A stretch of 38,714 nucleotides of DNA. It comes from Thiotrichaceae bacterium. GTDB taxonomy: Bacteria > Pseudomonadota > Gammaproteobacteria > Thiotrichales > Thiotrichaceae. The stretch is taken from the NCBI GenBank assembly GCA_023144895.1, contig JAGLEV010000025.1, forward strand, positions 1-38,714. The letters run 5' to 3'. This document shows, piece after piece, positions 1 through 9,860 of the stretch. The number at the start of each line of letters is the position of its first letter. Position 1 is the stretch's first letter. The notes below the pieces were generated by a model. It saw only the letters and a list, made by a program, of their open reading frames with translations, ran no database searches and was not told where the DNA came from. The position numbers and the translations under genes are program-made.

Positions 1-205
1 TTGAATTGAATATTTCACGTATTTTAAAGAAATACTTCTTTTTATCAATATGTTGCTCATTCCATAAATATTCATAAAGATTAACTAAATCATCGGGTCT
101 TTCTAATATTTCTTCCCAAAGCTTCATTAGTGGTTTGTTGAGATCATTAAGAATTATATTCTTTGCTAGCCCATGAGCACTCGCAGACAAAGATATGGCG
201 CTAGC
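1..205 (-). pseudogene. D12-class (Dam-like) DNA adenine methylase, N-terminally truncated and running off the window
   Basis: Read on the minus strand, about 68 codons stay open from a TGA at 206-208 to the window edge. The translation contains ILNDLNKPLMKLWEEI and later KYFFKIREIFN. These match the D12/Dam-family block 'NDxNxxLxxLY' and the following 'YYxxRxxFN' block, and the spacing between them fits. The family's N-terminal K-W-x-G-K element and the SAM-binding 'EPFxGSG' motif should lie just upstream. There the frame is stopped, and nothing methylase-like follows in any frame up to 300. I read it as a decayed or truncated methylase gene whose C-terminal half lies left of the window. A frameshifted but otherwise intact gene is unlikely. 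No start codon was found. Confidence 0.55.
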
Positions 206-435
206 TCAATCAGACAGTCTACATTAGAAGGAAAATGAGGGAGGAATAGAGATTGAGTTAAATGATTTCATATACTCATAGTACCTTCTTTAAGCTACAA
301 AATCATCGGGTGTATTTATACCATTATTTCCTAACTTCCTAATGGGTATCTGATTTTTTTATGGAAAGATTCACTACCGAAGACCTCACCTTTCAACGTT
401 TCTTAGTCTGTCAATCGATAATTATCATAAATCAA
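206..435. other. Intergenic stretch with no gene seen
   Basis: No open frame with coding character on either strand and no strong hairpin. It separates the methylase remnant from the promoter of the gnd operon. It may contain the decayed 5' part of the methylase, but I could not recognise any of it. Confidence 0.5.
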
Positions 436-463
436 GTGACATTTAGCTTAATTGTTCTACAAT
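436..463 (+). promoter_or_regulatory. Probable sigma-70 promoter of the gnd-zwf-glycogen block
   Basis: -35 GTGACA (436-441), 16 nt spacer, -10 TACAAT (458-463); each hexamer matches the consensus at five of six positions. Transcription would start near 470, leaving a leader of about 39 nt before the gnd start at 509. This also argues against the in-frame ATG at 452, which would lie upstream of the transcript. Confidence 0.5.
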
Positions 464-508
464 TCCAACCCTAGCTATTTTAAAAATCTAAGGGAGGTTA
501 CACACGAT

Positions 509-1930
509 ATGCCACAAGCAGATATGGGGCTGATTGGCTTAGGTGTCATGGGTCAAAACCTAGCACTCAATTTTAGTGATCATCATTTCAGTTTAGCGGT
601 TTATAATCGCGAAAAAGAATATACCGAAGATTTTATGTTAGGGGAGGCTAAAGGTCGGGCGATAACTCCCTGCTATTCACACAAAGAACTAGTCTCTCAG
701 TTAGCAAAACCTCGCAAAATTATGCTGATGATTACCGCAGGAGACCCTGTTGATTCTACCATCGAAGCCTTGTTACCTTTGTTAGATAAGGGTGATATTA
801 TCATTGATGGTGGAAATTCTCATTTCCCTGACACCATTCGCCGCACAAAATCACTAAAAGAAAAAGGCATTTTATTTGTTGGCTCGGGCATTTCTGGTGG
901 TGAAGAAGGTGCTCGATTCGGACCTGCAATTATGCCAGGTGGAAACCCTGAAGCATGGTCTGAGGTGCAAAATATACTACAATCTATCGCGGCAAAAGTA
1001 GAAGGTGAGCCTTGTTGCCAATGGATTGGTGATGGTGGTGCAGGTCATTATGTCAAGATGGTACATAATGGCATTGAATATGGCGATATGCAGCTCATTG
1101 CTGAAGCTTATCAGTTTATGCATGAAGGGCTGGGTTTAGATCATACTCAAATGCAACAGGTATTTAAAGAATGGAATGAGGGCGTTTTAAGCTCTTATTT
1201 GATTGAAATAACCGCTGATATTCTGGGCAAAAAAGAGAGTAGTGGTGAGCCACTATTAGAAAAAATACTCGATGCCGCAGGGCAAAAAGGCACAGGTACA
1301 TGGACGGCAATGAGTGCCTTAGAGCAAGGTGTACCGCTGACATTAATTGGTGAAGCTGTTTTTGCTCGATGCTTATCATCAATAAAAGCATCACGTGTCA
1401 AGGCGAGTCATATTTACCCCCATGAAAAACGTCCTGCATTTACAGGCGATATGCAAGCAACACTCGATGCCTTACGTGATGCCTTATATGCCGCAAAAAT
1501 CATCTCTTATGCTCAAGGTTTTATGTTGATGCAACAAGCATCAGACAAATATCACTGGAATCTTAACTACGGCAATATTGCCTTAACGTGGCGTGGGGGT
1601 TGCATTATTCGTAGTCGTTTTCTTGATAATATCAAAGCAGCGTATGAGAAAGATCCTCAGTTAGAAAACTTACTATTGGATGCATTCTTTATTGATGCAA
1701 TTAAATCCTCATTAGTGGGCTGGAGGCAAACCGTTCAAACCACTATCGGTATGGCAATTCCTGCTCCCGCTTTTAGTTCAGCATTGAGCTTTTTTGATGG
1801 TTATCGTTCGGCTAGGACATCGGCAAATATGTTACAAGCACAGCGTGATTATTTTGGTGCTCATACCTATGAACGTGTTGATCAACCACGGGGTAAGTTT
1901 TTCCATACTGACTGGACAGAAGGTCAATGA
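509..1930 (+). CDS. gnd: 6-phosphogluconate dehydrogenase, decarboxylating (NADP+)
   Basis: Oxidises and decarboxylates 6-phosphogluconate to ribulose-5-P with NADPH formation, the last oxidative step of the pentose phosphate pathway; cytosolic. The protein of 473 residues has the Rossmann motif GLGVMGQNLALN near residue 10, the substrate loop GSGISGGEEGARFGP at 125-139, and the catalytic pair Lys183 and Glu190 in YVKMVHNGIEYGDM. It ends in FFHTDW, typical of the family. Length equals the usual 468-475. I chose ATG 509 because a strong AGGGAGG at 491-497 precedes it. An in-frame ATG at 452 would add 19 residues absent from the family. The stop overlaps zwf as ATGA, suggesting translational coupling. 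First gene of the operon. Confidence 0.97.
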   Translation: MPQADMGLIGLGVMGQNLALNFSDHHFSLAVYNREKEYTEDFMLGEAKGRAITPCYSHKELVSQLAKPRKIMLMITAGDPVDSTIEALLPLLDKGDIIIDGGNSHFPDTIRRTKSLKEKGILFVGSGISGGEEGARFGPAIMPGGNPEAWSEVQNILQSIAAKVEGEPCCQWIGDGGAGHYVKMVHNGIEYGDMQLIAEAYQFMHEGLGLDHTQMQQVFKEWNEGVLSSYLIEITADILGKKESSGEPLLEKILDAAGQKGTGTWTAMSALEQGVPLTLIGEAVFARCLSSIKASRVKASHIYPHEKRPAFTGDMQATLDALRDALYAAKIISYAQGFMLMQQASDKYHWNLNYGNIALTWRGGCIIRSRFLDNIKAAYEKDPQLENLLLDAFFIDAIKSSLVGWRQTVQTTIGMAIPAPAFSSALSFFDGYRSARTSANMLQAQRDYFGAHTYERVDQPRGKFFHTDWTEGQ

Positions 1931-3411
1931 AAAAGCCCGCAGAAAACTGTACCTTTGTTATTTTTGGCGCAACAGGCAATCTTGCAAAAACCAAGCTGAT
2001 TATTGCTCTTTATCATTTGTATGTGGACAAGCTATTACCTAAAGGTATCCATATCGTTGGCTTAGGGCGCAGTATTGAGGATAAGGATGCATGGATTGCA
2101 TCATTAATGGAAGAGCTTAAAGCACGGGCAAGAGGAGGCTTAAACGCTAGCCTTTTCAAATCTTTTTGTGACAAGTTGCATTACTTTAAAACTTACATGA
2201 AAACCCCTGAAGATTACCAAAATCTTAAACAGTACTTAGAGCAGAAGACGTTCTCCAAAAATATTGCATTCTATTTTTCTCTACCACCATCACTTTATGC
2301 TCCAGTGACAGGTTCTTTAGGGGATGTGGGTTTATTAAAAGAAGATACTGGCTGGCGACGTGTCGTCGTTGAAAAGCCTTTTGGTTCTGATTTAGAAAGC
2401 TCTAGAGATTTACAGCGTTACTTTGAGCGCTATATGGATGAGTCACAAATCTATCGAATTGATCATTATCTTGGTAAGGAAACGGTGCAAAATGTACAAG
2501 TATTCCGTTTTGCCAATTTATTGCTAGAGCCTCTTTGGAATCGTAACTATATTGATCATGTACAGATTTCTCATTCAGAAACCATCGGTATTGGCTCACG
2601 TAGTGGTTATTATGACCGCACAGGAGCCTTGCGCGATATGATTCAAAGCCATCTATTGCAATTATTATCCTTGGTAGCAATGGAGCCACCTGTTTCTATG
2701 CAGGCAGAAGATTTACGCAATGAAAAAGTCAAGTTACTCCGTTCAATTAGCCCTATCCCCAAAGGCGCAGTTTCTAGTCATGCCTTTCGTGCTCAATATA
2801 CGAATGGTCTAGTGAATGACAAGGAGGTAAAAAGCTACCTTGAAGAAGAGGGTATTCCAGAAGAGAGTGCTTGTGAAACTTATGCTGCATTGAAACTCCA
2901 TGTGAATAATTGGCGTTGGCGAGGTGTGCCATTTTATTTGCGAACAGGTAAGCGAATGGCAGAGAAGCGTTCAATGGTGGCGATTTGTTTTCGTCAAACA
3001 CCAAAACAATTCTTCCGTACATCACAGTTGCAACAGTTTGAACCGAATTGGCTATTGATTGGCATTCAGCCTGATGAAACGTTACGAATGGAATTGACGG
3101 TTAAAAAGCCAGGTTTGGATATGAAAACGAAGGTGATTAGCATGGATGCTTGTTTTAGTGATGAAATGAGTAAAGATGCTTATGAAGGGCTGTTACTGGA
3201 TGTTATGGAAGGCGATCATACTTTGTTTTTACGCTCCGATGAGGTGGAAGAATCATGGAAAATTGTTGATCCCGTCTTAAGGAGCTGGGGGTCTCAACGA
3301 GATTATATTCAAACGTATCCAGCAGGTAGCTGGGGACCTGATGAATCACTGCGCCTGTTTGAGAAAGAAAGTCAGAAGTGGCGTTGCTCATTAGAACCTG
3401 ATAAAAAATAG
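1927..3411 (+). CDS. zwf: Glucose-6-phosphate 1-dehydrogenase
   Basis: Oxidises glucose-6-P to 6-phosphogluconolactone, entry to the oxidative pentose phosphate pathway. Of 494 residues, the nucleotide loop GATGNLAKTKL is at 14-24, the EKPFG lysine at 150, the substrate motif RIDHYLGKE with His180 and Lys184, and the catalytic base in RDMIQSH (His242). PFYLRTGKRM and the C-terminal AGSWGPDE block are also typical. It overlaps gnd by 4 nt (ATGA) and is followed after 9 nt by pgl, so gnd, zwf and pgl encode all three oxidative steps in tandem. The glycine loop reads GATGN where many homologues have GASGD. I see no other oddity. Confidence 0.97.
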   Translation: MKKPAENCTFVIFGATGNLAKTKLIIALYHLYVDKLLPKGIHIVGLGRSIEDKDAWIASLMEELKARARGGLNASLFKSFCDKLHYFKTYMKTPEDYQNLKQYLEQKTFSKNIAFYFSLPPSLYAPVTGSLGDVGLLKEDTGWRRVVVEKPFGSDLESSRDLQRYFERYMDESQIYRIDHYLGKETVQNVQVFRFANLLLEPLWNRNYIDHVQISHSETIGIGSRSGYYDRTGALRDMIQSHLLQLLSLVAMEPPVSMQAEDLRNEKVKLLRSISPIPKGAVSSHAFRAQYTNGLVNDKEVKSYLEEEGIPEESACETYAALKLHVNNWRWRGVPFYLRTGKRMAEKRSMVAICFRQTPKQFFRTSQLQQFEPNWLLIGIQPDETLRMELTVKKPGLDMKTKVISMDACFSDEMSKDAYEGLLLDVMEGDHTLFLRSDEVEESWKIVDPVLRSWGSQRDYIQTYPAGSWGPDESLRLFEKESQKWRCSLEPDKK

Positions 3412-3420
3412 TGTGATGAA

Positions 3421-4107
3421 ATGAAGATAAATAAGAATAATGTACAGGTAAAGAAAACAGCAGAAGAGGTTGCCTTGTTTGCACGGGATTACATTCTTGA
3501 TGCAGCTCAAGAAGCCATACGAAAAGTAGGTGTTTTTAAGATTGTTTTAGCAGGAGGCACAACACCTGAACAAGTTTATGGTTTACTAGCCCTAGAGTCT
3601 TGTGATTGGCAACATTGGCATTTTTATTTAGGTGATGAGCGCTGTTTGCCTCTTCATGATGTTGAACGAAATAGCGAAATGGTGCGGCGTATTTTATTGG
3701 ATAAAAAGGTCATTCTTGAAGAAAATATTCACTTTATATCCGCAGAACTTGGGGCAAAAAAAGCAGCAATAGACTATGAAAAGGTTATTAAGAGTGTATT
3801 ACCTTTTGATATGGTGCTATTAGGCATGGGAGAAGATGGTCATACCGCCAGTTTATTTCCTAATCACCAGCATTCTAACAATGAATATGTTCATGCTGTT
3901 TTCGATGCGCCAAAGCCACCATCAGAACGTGTGAGTTTAAGTGTTGATGCATTGAGTCAAAATAGGCATTTGCTTATTATGGTGACAGGTGCTGGTAAAC
4001 ATGATGCGGTAACCCAATGGCAAAAAGGTAAAAATTTGCCAGTTTCTCAAATTTCATCTAATGGAGAAGTACATCTATTACTCGATAGTCTTGCTTGGTC
4101 AGGTTAA
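3421..4107 (+). CDS. pgl: 6-phosphogluconolactonase (DevB type)
   Basis: Hydrolyses 6-phosphogluconolactone made by Zwf. The 228-residue protein has the sugar-phosphate isomerase fold motifs of the DevB/Pgl family: VLAGGTTPEQVYGLL near residue 42, WHFYLGDERCLP near 62, the NSEMVRR segment, and GMGEDGHTASLFP near 138. The length is normal for the family (225-260). It starts 9 nt after zwf and is followed by a 96-nt gap before pgi, the first sizeable gap in the operon. The non-homologous YbhE beta-propeller type of lactonase is ruled out by these motifs. Confidence 0.95.
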   Translation: MKINKNNVQVKKTAEEVALFARDYILDAAQEAIRKVGVFKIVLAGGTTPEQVYGLLALESCDWQHWHFYLGDERCLPLHDVERNSEMVRRILLDKKVILEENIHFISAELGAKKAAIDYEKVIKSVLPFDMVLLGMGEDGHTASLFPNHQHSNNEYVHAVFDAPKPPSERVSLSVDALSQNRHLLIMVTGAGKHDAVTQWQKGKNLPVSQISSNGEVHLLLDSLAWSG

Positions 4108-4130
4108 TGCAAATAAACCATTGTAGAGGT

Positions 4131-4156
4131 GGAAAATGATCTTGTTTTCATTTTTT
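4131..4156 (+). terminator. Weak hairpin with T-run between pgl and pgi (possible attenuator)
   Basis: AAAATGA (4133-4139) pairs with TCATTTT (4148-4154) around an 8-nt loop. G-T pairs extend it, and the right arm merges into a T-run. The stem is all A-T plus one G-C pair, so at most it would weaken transcription into the downstream glycogen genes. Confidence 0.25.
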
Positions 4157-4203
4157 AAGTCAATCCATTGATGATTTATCACCCTTAAAAATTAATAAAA
4201 GTA

Positions 4204-5874
4204 ATGAATAATAAAAAGAACCAATCCTTTACTAAACTTCCTGCTTATCAAAAGCTACAGGATCATTATCAGCGAATAAAAGATTTACATATGCGACGAT
4301 TATTTAGTATCGACCCGCATCGTTGTGACCAATTTTCATTGCAACATAATGACCTGCTATTAGATTATTCTAAAAATCGTATTACATCGAATACGATTCC
4401 TTTGCTATGTGAACTCGCCAGAGATGCCAACCTTGAACACTGGCGAGAAGCGATGTTTTCTGGTGAGAGAATCAATAATACTGAGAATAGAGCGGTGCTA
4501 CATACAGCACTAAGAAATTGCTCAGATCAACCTTTGATGGTCGATGGAAAAGATATTATGCCAGAGATCAGACTCGTTATTGACAAGATGCAGGTATTTT
4601 CAGAAAAGGTACGCACTGGAGAATGGAAAGGCTTTACGGGTAAAGCGGTAACGGATGTTATTAATATTGGTATTGGTGGGTCAGATCTGGGACCAAAAAT
4701 GGTTTATCAGGCATTAAAGCCTTATCACCATCAATCTTTACGCTTGCACTTTGTTTCTAATGTCGATGGTGCTCATATTGAAGACATACTGGAGCGGCTG
4801 AATCCTGAAACTACTTTATTTATTGTGTCATCAAAAACCTTTACAACACAAGAAACACTTAGTAATGCTCATGTTGCACGTGATTGGTTTATGCAGGTCG
4901 CTCAAGAGGATAGTGCAATCCGTCAGCACTTTGTTGCAGTATCAACGAATACAGAAGCGGTAAAAGCCTTTGGTATTGATATTGAGAATATGTTTGAGTT
5001 TTGGGATTGGGTGGGTGGTCGTTATTCACTTTGGTCTGCGATTGGCTTGTCTATTGTGATTGCTGTGGGTGCGGATAATTTTAATCAATTATTGCTGGGT
5101 GCTAATGAGATGGATGAGCACTTTCAGACGGCTCCATTTGAAGAAAATATGCCTGTTATTATGGCTTTGCTGGGCGTTTGGTATAACAACTTCTTTAAAA
5201 CAGAGTCACACGGTATTTTCCCTTATGACGATTATCTGCGTAGCTTGCCGATGTATTTGGAGCAAGCTGATATGGAGAGCAATGGTAAGTCAGTAGACCG
5301 AGAGGGTCGTAAGGTAGACTACCCTACAGGTCCTATTGTTTGGGGAACATCGGGTATTAATGGACAACATGCCTTTTATCAGTTGTTGCATCAGGGAACG
5401 AAGATGATTCCCGCTGATTTTATTGTCTCAATGCTGACGCATAGCAACTATCAAGAACAACACAATATTATGTTCTCCAATGCGGTTGCCCAAACCGAAG
5501 CACTGATGCGTGGACGTAATATTGATGAAACCTATACTGATATTGTTTCTAACACAAAAAAATCTAGTGGTGTAGAAAAGCGGATTCATCACATGGTATT
5601 TGAAGGAAATAATCCAACGAATACCCTACTTATTAAAAAACTATCACCCCGTACATTGGGTAGTTTGCTGGCTTTATATGAACACAAGATCTTTGTACAA
5701 GGTGTTATCTGGAATTTAAATTCATTCGATCAATGGGGTGTTGAATTAGGTAAACAGCTTGCTAAGCAAGTCCTTAGTGATATTCACCAGACGGAGAGTG
5801 TGACCTCACATGATGCTTCAACCAATAAATTAGTTAACTACTACCGTGAGACGATCAATGATTCTAGCAGCTGA
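4204..5874 (+). CDS. pgi: Glucose-6-phosphate isomerase
   Basis: Interconverts glucose-6-P and fructose-6-P in the cytosol. The protein of 556 residues is close to the E. coli length (549). It contains the family's first signature in [16 protein letters not shown] (about residue 262) and the second, [20 protein letters not shown], near 376, followed by [13 protein letters not shown]. The [12 protein letters not shown] phosphate loop is near residue 155. The assigned ATG at 4204 has only a weak ribosome site. The gene ends inside the start of glk. Beside zwf it may run toward glucose-6-P and recycle pentose-pathway fructose-6-P; that is inference from context. Confidence 0.97.
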   Translation: MNNKKNQSFTKLPAYQKLQDHYQRIKDLHMRRLFSIDPHRCDQFSLQHNDLLLDYSKNRITSNTIPLLCELARDANLEHWREAMFSGERINNTENRAVLHTALRNCSDQPLMVDGKDIMPEIRLVIDKMQVFSEKVRTGEWKGFTGKAVTDVINIGIGGSDLGPKMVYQALKPYHHQSLRLHFVSNVDGAHIEDILERLNPETTLFIVSSKTFTTQETLSNAHVARDWFMQVAQEDSAIRQHFVAVSTNTEAVKAFGIDIENMFEFWDWVGGRYSLWSAIGLSIVIAVGADNFNQLLLGANEMDEHFQTAPFEENMPVIMALLGVWYNNFFKTESHGIFPYDDYLRSLPMYLEQADMESNGKSVDREGRKVDYPTGPIVWGTSGINGQHAFYQLLHQGTKMIPADFIVSMLTHSNYQEQHNIMFSNAVAQTEALMRGRNIDETYTDIVSNTKKSSGVEKRIHHMVFEGNNPTNTLLIKKLSPRTLGSLLALYEHKIFVQGVIWNLNSFDQWGVELGKQLAKQVLSDIHQTESVTSHDASTNKLVNYYRETINDSSS

Positions 5875-6823
5875 TATTGGTGGAACGAAGTCTTGGTTAA
5901 GCCTGTGTGAATGGGATGCCAAAGTTAAAGGTGCTAAACCTGTGTATGAAGCACTTTATGCTAGTGCTGATTTTGATGATTTTACATCATTGTTACAGCA
6001 CTTTTTGCAAGCTGCTGAGTTAGAGGCTAATCATGTGATTGATACTATGTGCTTGGCTTTGCCCGGTGTGATTAACAATGGACGATGCCGTTTAACTAAT
6101 TTGGATTGGGCGCTAGATAGAGAAGCATTACAATCTACTTTTACTATTCCAACGGTTCTGTTTGTTAATGATTTTCAGGCGGCTGCAATAGGAACAAAGA
6201 GCCTAAAAGCGGATGATTTTATTTGTTTGAATGCCGCAGCGGTTGATAAAAAAGCAATAACAGTAGTGACGGGGGCTGGCACAGGTTTAGGCATGGCTTG
6301 GATGGATAGTACACAAGCCTCACAGCAATTATTTTCTACTGAGGGTGGGCATTGTGATTTTGCACCCACCACGGTGGAGCAAATGAGCTTATTGCGTTTT
6401 TTGTTAGAACAGTATGAACATGTGTCATACGAACGTATTCTCTCAGGAGCAGGGCTGGTGCAGTTATATCGTTTCTACCAGCCTGATCATAAGCAAACGA
6501 CACAAGAAATTAATGCTTTAGCCCGTCAGGGAAATGCAGAGGCGAATGCAGCAATACGTTTATTTGTCGCAATCTATGCGGCTTATATTGGCAATCTTGC
6601 ACTGTTGTATAAACCTGCAGGTGGTATTTATATTGCGGGAGGGATTGCGAAACATATTTTGCCATGGATGCAGGAAAAGGCATTTATTAATCATTACTTA
6701 CACAAAGGAAGAATGCGCCATTTGGCGGAAAATACGGCTGTTTTTTTGGTAACAAATAACCGCCTTGGCTTGGAAGGAGCCATTCTTCTTGCCCAAATTG
6801 AAATGGAAGGGAGGCGATTATGA
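5858..6823 (+). CDS. glk: Glucokinase (proteobacterial Glk family)
   Basis: Phosphorylates glucose with ATP to glucose-6-P. The 321-residue protein has the ATP phosphate-1 loop LAADIGGTK at its N-terminus, FVNDFQAA near residue 105, the [11 protein letters not shown] loop near 138, and the sugar-binding EGGHCDFAP near 162. [12 protein letters not shown] lies near 265. These are typical of PF02685 glucokinases, not the ROK family. I prefer ATG 5858 over GTG 5846 because the protein then starts directly with the ATP loop as in homologues, with GAG at a suitable distance. It overlaps pgi by 17 nt and glgC by 4 nt (ATGA). Likely salvages free glucose released from glycogen by MalQ and GH57 activity. 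Confidence 0.95.
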   Translation: MILAADIGGTKSWLSLCEWDAKVKGAKPVYEALYASADFDDFTSLLQHFLQAAELEANHVIDTMCLALPGVINNGRCRLTNLDWALDREALQSTFTIPTVLFVNDFQAAAIGTKSLKADDFICLNAAAVDKKAITVVTGAGTGLGMAWMDSTQASQQLFSTEGGHCDFAPTTVEQMSLLRFLLEQYEHVSYERILSGAGLVQLYRFYQPDHKQTTQEINALARQGNAEANAAIRLFVAIYAAYIGNLALLYKPAGGIYIAGGIAKHILPWMQEKAFINHYLHKGRMRHLAENTAVFLVTNNRLGLEGAILLAQIEMEGRRL

Positions 6824-8148
6824 CGATTGGATCACAAGAACAATCTAAGAATTACAAATATTATACTGAACCCAGCATGGTGACAGAACTCACCCGCAAA
6901 ACATTGGTACTGATACTGGCAGGTGGTGAAGGTTCGCGCCTGAAAGGTTTAACACAATGGCGAGCAAAACCTGCAGTACCTTTTGGTGGAAAATATCGAA
7001 TTATTGACTTTGCTCTGTCGAATTGTGTGAACTCAGGCTTGCGTAAAATTGGTGTACTAACACAGTACAAATCACATTCTTTACTCCGTCACTTACAACG
7101 TGGCTGGAGCTTTATGCGTGATGAAATTGGTGAATTTGTTGAGCTACTTCCTGCACAACAACGTACTGTTGAGAAGGCATGGTACAAGGGTACTGCAGAT
7201 GCTCTTTATCAAAACCTAGATATTATGCAACGTCACGCCGCTGAATATGTGGTGGTATTGGGCGGGGATCATATCTATACCATGGACTATTCAAAGATGC
7301 TAGTTCAGCATGTTCAATCAGGTGCTGATTTTACGGTGGGTTGTATCGAAGCACCACTGGAAGAAGCCAAAGATTTTGGGGTGATGTCATTGGATGATGA
7401 TATGCGTATTTCAGGTTTTACCGAAAAACCAGAAAACCCTGAGCCTATGCCGTACAAGCCTAATATGGCATTAGCATCCATGGGGATTTATATCTTCTCA
7501 ACACGTTTCTTATATGAAACCTTGCTTGAAGATTCCAAGATGGAAGACTCTTCACACGATTTTGGTAAGGATATTATCCCACGTAAAATTAAAGATTCTG
7601 TGGCGATGGCTTATGCTTTCCGTGATGATAAAGGCAATCCTGCTTATTGGCGCGATGTGGGTAATCTAGATTCTTACTGGAAAGCAAATATGGAAATTTG
7701 TGCTATCGAGCCAGAACTTAATCTTTATAGTCGTGATTGGCCTATTTGGACTTATCAAACCCAAAGCCCTCCTGCAAAATTCATTTTTGATGATGATGGT
7801 CGTCGTGGCACGGCAATCGACTCATTGATTTCGGGTGGTTGTATTTTATCAGGAGCACGGGTTAAACGTTCAGTGATCTCCTTTTCTACCACGATTGGTA
7901 GCCGATCCTCAGTCAAAGATAGTGTAATCTTACCCAAGGTGCATATTGGTAAAAATTGTAAACTGAGTCGCGTTATTATTGATAAAGGAACGGTGATCGA
8001 TGATAACACCGTTATTGGTTATGACCCCGTAGAAGATGCTAGGCGTTTCCATGTAACACCTGAGGGGGTGGTTTTGGTAACACCACAAATGTTAGATCAA
8101 CATTTATACACACTAGGCGGTGATGATCGTTGGAGGTTGTCCTATTGA
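6820..8148 (+). CDS. glgC: Glucose-1-phosphate adenylyltransferase (ADP-glucose pyrophosphorylase)
   Basis: Makes ADP-glucose from glucose-1-P and ATP, normally the controlled step of glycogen synthesis. Of 442 residues, the nucleotidyltransferase domain begins with LILAGGEGSRLKGLT near 31, followed by RAKPAVPFGGKYRIIDFAL, the AGDH-like GGDHIYTMDYSKM near 147, and the sugar-phosphate site FTEKP. The C-terminal third is a left-handed beta-helix with isoleucine-rich repeats, ending in EDARRFHVTPEGVVLVT as in E. coli GlgC. A strong GGAAGGGAGG precedes the ATG. It overlaps glk by ATGA and the GH57 gene by TTGA. Allosteric behaviour cannot be judged from sequence. Confidence 0.97.
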   Translation: MTIGSQEQSKNYKYYTEPSMVTELTRKTLVLILAGGEGSRLKGLTQWRAKPAVPFGGKYRIIDFALSNCVNSGLRKIGVLTQYKSHSLLRHLQRGWSFMRDEIGEFVELLPAQQRTVEKAWYKGTADALYQNLDIMQRHAAEYVVVLGGDHIYTMDYSKMLVQHVQSGADFTVGCIEAPLEEAKDFGVMSLDDDMRISGFTEKPENPEPMPYKPNMALASMGIYIFSTRFLYETLLEDSKMEDSSHDFGKDIIPRKIKDSVAMAYAFRDDKGNPAYWRDVGNLDSYWKANMEICAIEPELNLYSRDWPIWTYQTQSPPAKFIFDDDGRRGTAIDSLISGGCILSGARVKRSVISFSTTIGSRSSVKDSVILPKVHIGKNCKLSRVIIDKGTVIDDNTVIGYDPVEDARRFHVTPEGVVLVTPQMLDQHLYTLGGDDRWRLSY

Positions 8149-9860
8149 ACGTCGTACTCTGCTGGCACATGCACCAACCCTATTATCGAGAAGGGCTTAA
8201 GGGAAAGTATCATCTCCCTTGGGTCTATTTACATGGCATAAAAGATTACACTGATATGGCTGCGCATCTGGAGAATCATCCTGATATGCGGGCTGTGGTT
8301 AACTTTTCTCCGATTTTATTGGAGCAATTGGATGATTATGTCCAAGAACTCCATGCGCTTTTGAATCAAAAAGGTGAATTGTCTTTACAGATGTCAGACC
8401 CTTTGCTTGCTTTATTAACAGGTATTAGTGAAATTCCCACCAGTATTACAGAGCGAAAACAATTGGTTGCTGACTGTAAGCGATGCTATGCCCCTCGGCT
8501 AATAGAGCCTTACCCTGCCTTTAAGCGTCTCATCGACTGTTTGGATGATGCGGTTGGAAAAGTAGATGAAGATCATCATTTTCCCTTAGGCTATTTAGAG
8601 AGCCAATACTTTGTTGATTTATTAGTTTGGTATCACTTAGCATGGCTAGGGCACTCTATTAAGCAAAGTGATATAGCTCAGCGTTTAATCAAAAAAGAGC
8701 ATAATTACACACTAGAAGATCGCTATGACTTACTCACACTGATCTATAAAAGTCTTGCGGGTATTATTCCACGATATCGAAAATTATCAGAGCAAGGCAG
8801 AATTGAGTTATCACTCACACCTTACGCACACCCCATTATTCCATTACTTAATAATTTTGATAACATGCGTTGCTCCTTACCTGATGCTCCTGCACCACAA
8901 TGTGAAAACTATCCTGATGGTTGGTCTCGTTCACATTGGCATATGCAAAAAGCATTGGATGTTTTTGAACAGTACTTTCATTGTAAACCCAAAGGCGTTT
9001 GGTTATCAGAAGGCGGGCTGAGTGCGGATGCCATTCACTTGCTTGATGAATATGATATACGCTGGACAGCCTCAGGCGAAGCGGTGTGGCGGAATACCTG
9101 TAACCTAGTGGGTTGCAATCAAGAAGAAATGAACAATAAACGTGCCTTATTTCGACCATATCAATATCAGGATTATGAAACGAAAATGTATTTTCGTGAT
9201 GATGGTTTATCTGATTTTATTGGCTTTGAATACAGTCATTGGAATGCAGACGATGCGGCTCGTGACTTTGTGCATAACTTAGAAAATATTGATAATTTTT
9301 TAGGTGATGCTGCGGATGAGCATGTTGTTTCGATTATTCTTGATGGTGAAAATGCATGGGAATATTATCTTGATAATGGTTATCCCTTCCTTGATGCGTT
9401 GTATGGCAAATTAACCGCAAGTCATCAAGTTAATCTGACGACTTTTGCTAAGATATCAGACAAGCTTGCCGCCACTAAAATTGATCAGCTTTGTGCGGGT
9501 AGCTGGGTTTATGGTTCTTTCTCTACATGGGTCGGTCAGGATGATAAAAATCGAGCATGGGAATATTTAGTAGCAGCAAAGAAAGCATATGATCAAAAAA
9601 TAGCAAGCACTACCTTATCGGCTCATGTGATAGAACAAGCAGAGTTACAACTGGCTATTTGTGAGGGTTCGGATTGGTTCTGGTGGTTTGGTGATTATAA
9701 CGCTTCTGAAAGTGTTAATGACTTTGATGTTTTATTCCGTACACAGCTGAAACTATTGTATAACTTGCTGGAAATGGTTGCACCTGAAGCGTTGGATTAT
9801 CCTATTTCGGTGGGTGGCGGCAATGCTGAAAATTCAGGAACAATGCGAAGAAACTCATGA
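8145..9860 (+). CDS. Glycoside hydrolase family 57 alpha-glucan-active enzyme
   Basis: A GH57 enzyme acting on alpha-glucans (amylase, amylopullulanase or glucanotransferase type; the sequence does not decide). Visible GH57 motifs are CWHMHQPYY at the N-terminus (region 1), GVWLSEGG with the presumed nucleophile Glu near residue 285, and DGENAWEYY with the catalytic Asp near 405. The family's TIM-like barrel spans about 1-420, and a helical tail follows. The start is probably TTG 8145: GGAGG at 8132-8136 sits 8 nt before it and it overlaps the glgC stop as TTGA. A TTG at 8130 would lie upstream of the SD. 571 residues. It ends in an ATGA overlap with malQ. It may stand in for the missing debranching enzyme GlgX. 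Confidence 0.9.
   Translation: MNVVLCWHMHQPYYREGLKGKYHLPWVYLHGIKDYTDMAAHLENHPDMRAVVNFSPILLEQLDDYVQELHALLNQKGELSLQMSDPLLALLTGISEIPTSITERKQLVADCKRCYAPRLIEPYPAFKRLIDCLDDAVGKVDEDHHFPLGYLESQYFVDLLVWYHLAWLGHSIKQSDIAQRLIKKEHNYTLEDRYDLLTLIYKSLAGIIPRYRKLSEQGRIELSLTPYAHPIIPLLNNFDNMRCSLPDAPAPQCENYPDGWSRSHWHMQKALDVFEQYFHCKPKGVWLSEGGLSADAIHLLDEYDIRWTASGEAVWRNTCNLVGCNQEEMNNKRALFRPYQYQDYETKMYFRDDGLSDFIGFEYSHWNADDAARDFVHNLENIDNFLGDAADEHVVSIILDGENAWEYYLDNGYPFLDALYGKLTASHQVNLTTFAKISDKLAATKIDQLCAGSWVYGSFSTWVGQDDKNRAWEYLVAAKKAYDQKIASTTLSAHVIEQAELQLAICEGSDWFWWFGDYNASESVNDFDVLFRTQLKLLYNLLEMVAPEALDYPISVGGGNAENSGTMRRNS

Noticed and set aside
452-508. Upstream extension of gnd to ATG 452
   Set aside because: It adds 19 residues not found in the family, lacks a ribosome site, and would lie upstream of the likely transcription start.
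4108-4203. Possible internal promoter between pgl and pgi (TTGATG, 17 nt, ATTAAT)
   Set aside because: Both hexamers match at only four of six positions in AT-rich DNA; not better than chance.
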